From assembly GCA_002470165.1 (NCBI GenBank), contig DKNF01000065.1, positions 1 through 30,182 of the forward strand: 30,182 nt of DNA. The letters are read 5' to 3'. Below the pieces are notes generated by a model. That model made no database searches. It saw nothing but the letters and a program-made list of their open reading frames with translations, and was not told the DNA's origin. Below are positions 25,669 to 30,182 of the stretch, one piece after another. The translations under genes and the position numbers were made by a program. Numbering within the stretch: the first letter of the stretch is position 1; each line of letters opens with the position of its first letter. The stretch is from Betaproteobacteria bacterium UBA7395. Its GTDB lineage: Bacteria > Pseudomonadota > Gammaproteobacteria > Burkholderiales > Rhodocyclaceae.

Positions 25669-26937
25669 TCAGAGTTTTCCGGTCAGGCTGAACAGGGGTT
25701 CCAGCACCCATTCATAGAGGCGGCGCGTTTCCTGCAGCACGTCGGCTTCCAGCAGCATGCCGGCCTGTAGCGGGTGTTCTTCGCCGTAAGCCCGGATGGT
25801 TTGCGCGGTCAGGGCCACGGTAATCAGGTACAGGGGTTCGTGGGTCTGGTTTTCAACGCCGGCAGGGAGCAGGGCGGAAATTTCGCCAGCCGGTAGCGCT
25901 GTTCTCGCGACTGAAACGACCTTGCCCTCGGCGTGACCGAATTTCTGATACGGGTAGGCCTGGTAACGCAAACGCACTGCGGCACCCGGCTTGACGAAAC
26001 CGACGGCCCGACTTGGCGCATAGAGCTGTGCTTCGAGGCGGCTGTCGGCTGGGACCACGCTCAACAGCGGGCGCCGGGCATCGGCCATCTGGCCCAGTTC
26101 GCCTACGACCGCAGTGGCTACACCGTCGACCGGGGCGGTAATGGCGATCATTCGGCGCCCCTCGTTCTCGCTCAATTCCTGGCTGGTGCTGGAGATGTAG
26201 CGTTCGATCTGGGCCAGCTGGTTCTGCTGCTTGAGGCGCAGTGCGCCGAGATTTTCCTGGCGCATGGCCAACTCACGACGCAGGGCAATCTGCTCGCGCT
26301 CGATGCTCTTCAGTCGTGCTTGCTGATCGAGCCATTCCTCGTGCTTTTGTTGCTGTTGCTCGCGCGAGATGTAATCCTGTTCGAGCAGGGACTGGTAACG
26401 GCGGCTGGTTTCGTCGGCTAGTCCGACACGCGACCGTTGGCCGTCGAGCAGGCTGTCGACTTTTTCAAGTTCCGCCTGGAGGGCATGGATCTGGCGCCGC
26501 AGCCCTTCCTGTTCTTCCTGTTGCAGGCGGCTCGTCCGCTCCAGTTCCCTTTCCAGGGATTCCTGGCGCGATCCCAGTTGCTCGCTGATGCTGGCCTGTA
26601 CCGATTCCAGGTTACTGCTTTGCCGCTCGCTCGATAGCAGGAAAAGTATTTCGCCGGCACGGACGCGCTGTCCTTCGCTCACCCGCTTTTCCTGGATGAT
26701 GCCGGCTTGTGGGGCATAAACGCGTAGCAGACCGCCGTTCGGTACCAGGTGTCCGGTTACGCTGCTGCGCTTGGTATAGCTGCCAAAAGTGAATAACAGC
26801 ACAATCGACAGGGCGCAGATTGCAGCAACGATGCTCAGTATCCGGTAACTGAGAGGGCGGATCAGCAGGATGTCGCCGAAGGATTTCGGCTTCTGGGCCT
26901 CTAGGGCTGCTTGTCTGAATAGGGGCTGCGAGGCCAT
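25669..26937 (-). CDS. HlyD/CvaA-type membrane fusion protein
   Basis: A 422-residue inner-membrane-anchored periplasmic adaptor. A short cytoplasmic tail ending RPLSYR precedes one transmembrane helix (about residues 32-52). The lipoyl half VYAPQAGIIQEKRVSEGQRV is next, then a long Gln/Glu/Arg-rich coiled coil (about 105-255), the second lipoyl half ITAPVDGVATAVVGELGQ and a barrel domain. The layout is that of CvaA/MchE and RaxA adaptors used with C39 ABC exporters. No strong Shine-Dalgarno is seen before the ATG. It is the second gene of the peptide operon, 178 bases after the precursor. Confidence 0.93.
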   Translation of the reverse strand: MASQPLFRQAALEAQKPKSFGDILLIRPLSYRILSIVAAICALSIVLLFTFGSYTKRSSVTGHLVPNGGLLRVYAPQAGIIQEKRVSEGQRVRAGEILFLLSSERQSSNLESVQASISEQLGSRQESLERELERTSRLQQEEQEGLRRQIHALQAELEKVDSLLDGQRSRVGLADETSRRYQSLLEQDYISREQQQQKHEEWLDQQARLKSIEREQIALRRELAMRQENLGALRLKQQNQLAQIERYISSTSQELSENEGRRMIAITAPVDGVATAVVGELGQMADARRPLLSVVPADSRLEAQLYAPSRAVGFVKPGAAVRLRYQAYPYQKFGHAEGKVVSVARTALPAGEISALLPAGVENQTHEPLYLITVALTAQTIRAYGEEHPLQAGMLLEADVLQETRRLYEWVLEPLFSLTGKL

Positions 26938-27064
26938 GCTGCAACTTCTGCTCTGAGGGAAAGACTACCCTGTTTGATGAGGGCCGGCCTGCGCGAGGGG
27001 CGCGTGGGTAAAACTGAACCCGGTTTTGATCAGCCTAGGTCTGGTTGGTCAGAAATGCGGGCTG

Positions 27065-27103
27065 ACGGGGCGGGAGGAGGTCGTGTTCAGGGGCCCGCCC
27101 CGT
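27065..27103. terminator. GC-rich stem between precursor peptide and export genes
   Basis: ACGGGGCGGG (27065-27074) pairs perfectly with CCCGCCCCGT (27094-27103) around a 19-base loop, 13 bases after the peptide stop codon. On the minus strand the stem is not followed by T, so it is more likely a 3' mRNA stabiliser or partial terminator that lets the peptide be made in excess of the exporter. On the plus strand a TTTT follows. Confidence 0.55.
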
Positions 27104-27115
27104 TTTCCTGGCTTC

Positions 27116-27331
27116 TTAGCGGCAGGAATTACCCAGCAGACCGCCGAGTAGACCGCCCAGCAGGCCGGTCACGGTGCCAACCAGACCCTGAACCAGGCCG
27201 ACAACCGGGGTCAGCAGGCCGCCAACGAGGCCGAGAACCGGGTTCAGAACGCCACCAAGCAGGCCACCCAGATCCAGGATGCCACCGGAAACTGCTTCGA
27301 TTTCGGTCTTGCTAAGCTCTTGAATTGCCAT
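27116..27331 (-). CDS. Double-glycine-leader bacteriocin/microcin-like precursor peptide
   Basis: A 71-residue peptide. The leader MAIQELSKTEIEAVSGG (1-17) fits the C39 leader pattern: acidic/hydrophilic, hydrophobic positions at Leu6, Ile11 and Val14, and GG at the cut site. The predicted 54-residue core (18-71) is almost all Gly, Leu and Val with a few Pro, Thr and Asn and no lysine. It is built of 11-residue units (VLNPVLGLVGG, LLTPVVGLVQG, LVGTVTGLLGG) and ends GNSCR, with one Cys. AAAGGAG lies seven bases before the ATG. It is the first gene of the adaptor-protease/ABC-TolC operon. It is probably a secreted membrane-active peptide of class II bacteriocin type. A signalling or surface-assembly peptide is an alternative. 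I recognise no named family for the core. Confidence 0.88.
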   Translation of the reverse strand: MAIQELSKTEIEAVSGGILDLGGLLGGVLNPVLGLVGGLLTPVVGLVQGLVGTVTGLLGGLLGGLLGNSCR

Positions 27332-27464
27332 GTTGCTACTCCTTTAACGATTGAAAATGCCAAGTTGATGGCGGGTATTGCCCCGGGATGGGGTAATTCT
27401 TGGCGCATTTCTGCAATCACTGCCGCTTTATTTAATAAAACGCGCAGAACGCGAACTGTTTGCC

Positions 27465-27492
27465 ATGATAATCAAATAAAATGAAAAAGCAA
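27465..27492 (-). promoter_or_regulatory. Sigma-70-like promoter candidate for the peptide operon
   Basis: On the minus strand -35 TTGCTT (27492-27487) and -10 TATCAT (27470-27465) are separated by 16 bases. The transcript would start near 27458 and have a leader of about 127 bases. Confidence 0.45.
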
Positions 27493-27605
27493 CACTCTTT
27501 TTGTTGTCTTTGCGCTTGGTGCTTGCGGGGAAAATGATGTCTCCGAGAAGGCTTGCTCATCCCCGGCGAATATCCGGGGCGGGCCCGACGAGCGCTGAAA
27601 ATCCC

Positions 27606-27634
27606 TTGTCTGTATTCCATCGGCTTACTAAACT
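27606..27634 (+). promoter_or_regulatory. Sigma-70-like promoter candidate for the ligase gene
   Basis: -35 TTGTCT (27606-27611) and -10 TAAACT (27629-27634) are separated by 17 bases. A start near 27641 would leave a short leader of about 22 bases to the ATG at 27663, which supports that start. Confidence 0.4.
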
Positions 27635-27662
27635 AGCTGCCTTTCCCATTGCACTGCCGCCG

Positions 27663-29123
27663 ATGCCTGAATCTCCTGTCGCGTCTTACCGTTCTTCCGA
27701 TTCCGTTCGCGATCAATGGGTTTTTTACGGGCTGCTTGGCCTGTTGTGCTGGATTCCCTTGCCGCTGGGCAGCAACCGGACGTTTGCTGCCGGCATCGTG
27801 ATTGTCTGGGCGGTGTTGTTGCTGGGCGGTGCGCTGTTTGCCTGGCGCAATCACGCGGCGGCGATGGCCGAGCGTTTGCGACCCTTGCGCTGGCCGATCG
27901 TGCTGCTGGGCCTGTTCGTGCTGATTCCGTGGATACAGATTTTTCCGTGGCCGGCCGGGGTGATCGGTGCGCTGTCGCCGGAGGCGCTGGCGGTCTGGGA
28001 TGGCGTCGGTACGCCGCGGTTCACGCTGGATCCGCACCAGACACAGTTCTTCGCGGCGCTGTCTTTTGCCTACTGGGCGGTTTTCGTGGTGGCGCTACTG
28101 ACGGTACGCAGCCATCGTCGGCTCGACCTGCTGGCGCTGGTGCTGGTCGGCAGCGGGGTGTTCCAGGCGATCATCGGCGCGCTGCTGTTCTCGTTCGGCG
28201 CCAATTACACGCTGTTTTTCTCCGAGGTGGTCCACGACCGGGTTCGGGGAAGTTTCGTTTATCACAACCACATGGCGGGTTACATGGAGCTGTGCCTGTC
28301 GATGGGCATTGGTCTGATGCTGGCCCGCCTGGGCAACGACGGCGGCGGCAGCCGGCACTGGCGCAGCCGCATGCGCGGGGCCATCGATTTCATGCTCAGC
28401 CCGAAGATGCTGCTGCGCCTGATGCTGGTGATCATGGTCATTGCCCTGGTGCTGACGCGCTCGCGGATGGGTAACGGCGGTTTCTTTGCCGCGCTGATCG
28501 TGGTCGGTCTCGTGTATATCCTGTTGTCGCGCAAGACAGCGCCGAAGGCGGTGGCGCTGATTGCCAGCCTGATCATCATCGACGTGGTGGTGATCGGCAC
28601 CTGGGTCGGCCTGGAGAAGGTGGTCAGCCGGGTCCAGGAAACCTCGATGACCATTGAGGGCGAGGGGCGCGAGGAGTCGGTCGAACTGCGCTTGAGCGCG
28701 GCCCGGCATGCGATGGACATGGTGCAGGATTTCCCGGTGCTGGGCACCGGGGCGGGGAGTTTCTACGGAACTTACCTGCGCTACCGGACGCCGCGCGAGG
28801 GGTATTTCGACCATGCGCACAACGATTACGTCGAGATTGCCGCCGATTTCGGTCTGCCGGGGCTGGGCCTGCTCGGGGCTTTCGTGGCGCTGACGCTGGC
28901 CGCTGGGGTGCGGGTGCTGGTCAAGCGCCGATCCAGTCTGCCGCGCGGCATCGCCTTCGGTTCCCTGATGGCGATGGTGGCACTGATCATTCATAGCTGG
29001 GTCGATTTCAACCTGCAGATTCCGGCGAATGCGCTGACCCTGGTGGTGATCATGGCCATGGCTTGGTGCGCCGGTGCGCTGCCGTCCGGCGGCGGGCAAG
29101 GGCGGCGACGCCCGAGCGAATGA
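27663..29123 (+). CDS. O-antigen ligase family (Wzy_C) membrane protein
   Basis: A 486-residue polytopic inner membrane protein with about 11 hydrophobic segments. Family features are VRGSFVYHNHMAGYMEL, then LTRSRMGNGGFF, then a periplasmic loop with the LGTGAGSFYGTYLRYRTPREG pattern and DHAHNDYVEIAADFGLPGLG, where the His/Asn/Glu pattern marks the Wzy/WaaL/PglL group. Such enzymes transfer or polymerise lipid-linked glycans at the periplasmic face (O-antigen ligation, capsule or exopolysaccharide polymerisation, or protein O-glycosylation). I cannot tell which. The start at 27663 has a weak ribosome binding site; ATGs at 27534/27537 would add 42 residues of poor codon character. It is divergent from the peptide operon and 49 bases before pepD. 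Confidence 0.87.
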   Translation: MPESPVASYRSSDSVRDQWVFYGLLGLLCWIPLPLGSNRTFAAGIVIVWAVLLLGGALFAWRNHAAAMAERLRPLRWPIVLLGLFVLIPWIQIFPWPAGVIGALSPEALAVWDGVGTPRFTLDPHQTQFFAALSFAYWAVFVVALLTVRSHRRLDLLALVLVGSGVFQAIIGALLFSFGANYTLFFSEVVHDRVRGSFVYHNHMAGYMELCLSMGIGLMLARLGNDGGGSRHWRSRMRGAIDFMLSPKMLLRLMLVIMVIALVLTRSRMGNGGFFAALIVVGLVYILLSRKTAPKAVALIASLIIIDVVVIGTWVGLEKVVSRVQETSMTIEGEGREESVELRLSAARHAMDMVQDFPVLGTGAGSFYGTYLRYRTPREGYFDHAHNDYVEIAADFGLPGLGLLGAFVALTLAAGVRVLVKRRSSLPRGIAFGSLMAMVALIIHSWVDFNLQIPANALTLVVIMAMAWCAGALPSGGGQGRRRPSE

Positions 29124-29172
29124 CGCCGGCGCAGGCTTTCGGTAAGCTGCCGCCTTTTCTGCCGGATAGACC

Positions 29173-30182
29173 ATGACTGCCGATTTGATTGCCGGACTCG
29201 ATCCCGCTGCCGTGTGGCGCCATTTCGCCTTGCTCTGCGCGACACCGCGCGCCTCGAAGCAGGAGGCGGCACTGCGCGACAAATTGCTAGCCTGGGCGCG
29301 GGCAAGGTCGCTGAATGCGCGGGTCGATGGCGCCGGCAACCTGATCCTGAAAAAGCCGGCGACGCCCGGGTGTGAAAATGCCCCGACCGTGGTCCTGCAG
29401 GCGCACCTGGACATGGTCTGCCAGAAGAATGCCGACAGCGATCACGATTTCTCCCGCGATGCGATCCAGCCGGTGCTGCGCGATGGCTGGCTGCTTGCGG
29501 AGAAGACGACACTGGGCGCCGACAACGGCATCGGCGTGGCGCTGATCCTGGCCGCGCTGGAAGACGAAACGCTGCGCCACGGGCCGCTGGAAGCCCTGCT
29601 GACCATCGACGAGGAAGCCGGCATGGGCGGTGCCCGCGGTCTCGAACCGGGCTTGCTCGATGCCTCGCTGATGCTCAACCTGGATACCGAGGCCTGGGGC
29701 GAGTTCTATCTTGGCTGTGCCGGCGGGCTCGATGTCGATGTGCGCCGCGACGGCGAGCCCGAACCGCTGCCGGCCGGCTGGACGGTCCGCCGGATCGCGC
29801 TGAATGGGCTGCGCGGCGGGCATTCCGGCGTCGATATCCACGAGGAACGCGGCAACGCGATCAAGCTGCTGGTCGGTGTGCTGCACGACCTGGCCGGCGT
29901 CATGCCTTACCGGCTGGTGTCGCTGCATGGTGGCTCGGCGCGCAACGCCCTGCCGCGCGAGGCCTTCGCCGTGCTGGCGCTGCTCGAAGCCGACGTCTCG
30001 CTGCCGGTGGTCCGCGGGTTCATCGCCAAGATCAAGCAGCGCGCCAAGGGCGCCGAGGTCTCGGCCGCGCTCAACCCGGCGCAGCAGGTCGTCAAGATCG
30101 TCAACGAGGAACTCATCGCGATCCTCGGCGGCGAGACGCGGCGCGTGCAGTTCGCCAAGAAGCCGCCGACCGTCATCATGCT
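29173..30182 (+). CDS. pepD: Aminoacyl-histidine dipeptidase (PepD), M20 family, 3' end missing
   Basis: The first 336 codons of a cytoplasmic metallo-dipeptidase that splits Xaa-His dipeptides such as carnosine; the family is about 485 residues, so roughly 150 are beyond the window. The N-terminus LDPAAVWRHFALLCATPRASKQE is typical. Metal-site motifs are LQAHLDMVCQK (His78, Asp80), TTLGADNGIG (Asp117) and TIDEEAGM (Glu147/Glu148). GLRGGHSGVDIHEERGNA and LHGGSARNALPREA match the PepD dimerisation and substrate loop. GGA lies about nine bases before the ATG. It could be cotranscribed with the ligase gene, but no functional link is evident. Confidence 0.9.
   Translation, partial: MTADLIAGLDPAAVWRHFALLCATPRASKQEAALRDKLLAWARARSLNARVDGAGNLILKKPATPGCENAPTVVLQAHLDMVCQKNADSDHDFSRDAIQPVLRDGWLLAEKTTLGADNGIGVALILAALEDETLRHGPLEALLTIDEEAGMGGARGLEPGLLDASLMLNLDTEAWGEFYLGCAGGLDVDVRRDGEPEPLPAGWTVRRIALNGLRGGHSGVDIHEERGNAIKLLVGVLHDLAGVMPYRLVSLHGGSARNALPREAFAVLALLEADVSLPVVRGFIAKIKQRAKGAEVSAALNPAQQVVKIVNEELIAILGGETRRVQFAKKPPTVIM

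Larger units (their letters stand above)
27332..27662. promoter_or_regulatory. Divergent spacer between peptide operon and O-antigen ligase gene
   Basis: These 331 bases carry no convincing gene. The middle (27430-27500) is AT-rich and holds the peptide promoter candidate; the right end holds a promoter candidate for the ligase gene. CCCC-N5-GGGG at 27381-27393 would form a short hairpin in the peptide mRNA leader. The frame on the plus strand from 27501 uses many rare codons (AGA, AGG, ATA, CTA) and is not taken as coding. Confidence 0.6.

Noticed and set aside
26974..27315. Plus-strand frame of 113 codons opposite the peptide gene as a possible immunity protein
   Set aside because: No ribosome binding site, hydrophilic Arg/Pro/Gly-rich, and it is an exact antisense of the repeated core, so not a credible membrane immunity protein.
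27432..27620. Minus-strand frame of 62 codons upstream of the peptide gene as a second peptide
   Set aside because: No double-glycine leader, poor codon use, spans the promoter candidates.

Overview
The window is GC-rich, densely packed DNA of about 30 kb. The gene content is c-type cytochrome, RND and type I export, BarA-like phosphorelay, c-di-GMP signalling, a LapA-type adhesin and a sigma-54 promoter. This fits a Gram-negative betaproteobacterium, and Rhodocyclales (Dechloromonas/Azonexus-like) is my best guess. The guess comes from protein style only, not a database search. I see no rRNA, tRNA, CRISPR array, insertion sequence or phage gene.

Layout. 1-975 (minus): two tandem 3-hydroxyisobutyrate-dehydrogenase-family genes, the second cut by the window edge. 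1143-2416 (plus): a sigma-54-type promoter driving an orphan protein that resembles the C-terminal part of the flagellar cap FliD, then a small HMA-fold protein without its metal-binding cysteines. 2426-8548 (minus): a DUF2892 membrane protein, an RND pump, its periplasmic adaptor, an MFS transporter and a small cytochrome c. 8633-11774 (minus): a translationally coupled HPt / hybrid kinase / single-domain receiver operon, with a divergent OmpR-type regulator at 11958-12668 that ends in a strong terminator.

12747-22030: a biofilm module. A 1677-residue LapA-like adhesin has an N-terminal retention module with a PAAG candidate LapG site, six Ig-like repeats that each carry an EF-hand loop, a T1SS-143-like domain, a VWA domain, RTX repeats and a type I secretion C-terminus. 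It is followed on the same strand by a small HTH regulator and a TolC-family protein fused to an NTF2-like domain. A REC-PAS-PAS-GGDEF diguanylate cyclase is transcribed divergently from the adhesin across a 346-base AT-rich spacer. Its presence suggests local c-di-GMP control of adhesin display.

22027-27331 (minus): the most interesting system. A 71-residue peptide with a double-glycine leader and a very hydrophobic Gly/Leu/Val core in 11-residue repeats lies upstream of a CvaA/HlyD-type adaptor, a C39-peptidase ABC transporter with an intact catalytic set, and a second TolC-family protein. This is a complete candidate bacteriocin/microcin-like processing and export operon with no recognisable immunity gene. 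27663-30182 (plus): an O-antigen-ligase-family membrane protein and the start of an aminoacyl-histidine dipeptidase (PepD) that runs off the window.

How they work together: most of the window concerns the cell surface and export, with three separate pump systems, an adhesin, polysaccharide ligation and the regulators that would coordinate a switch between motile and attached growth. The links between modules are inferred from gene order only.
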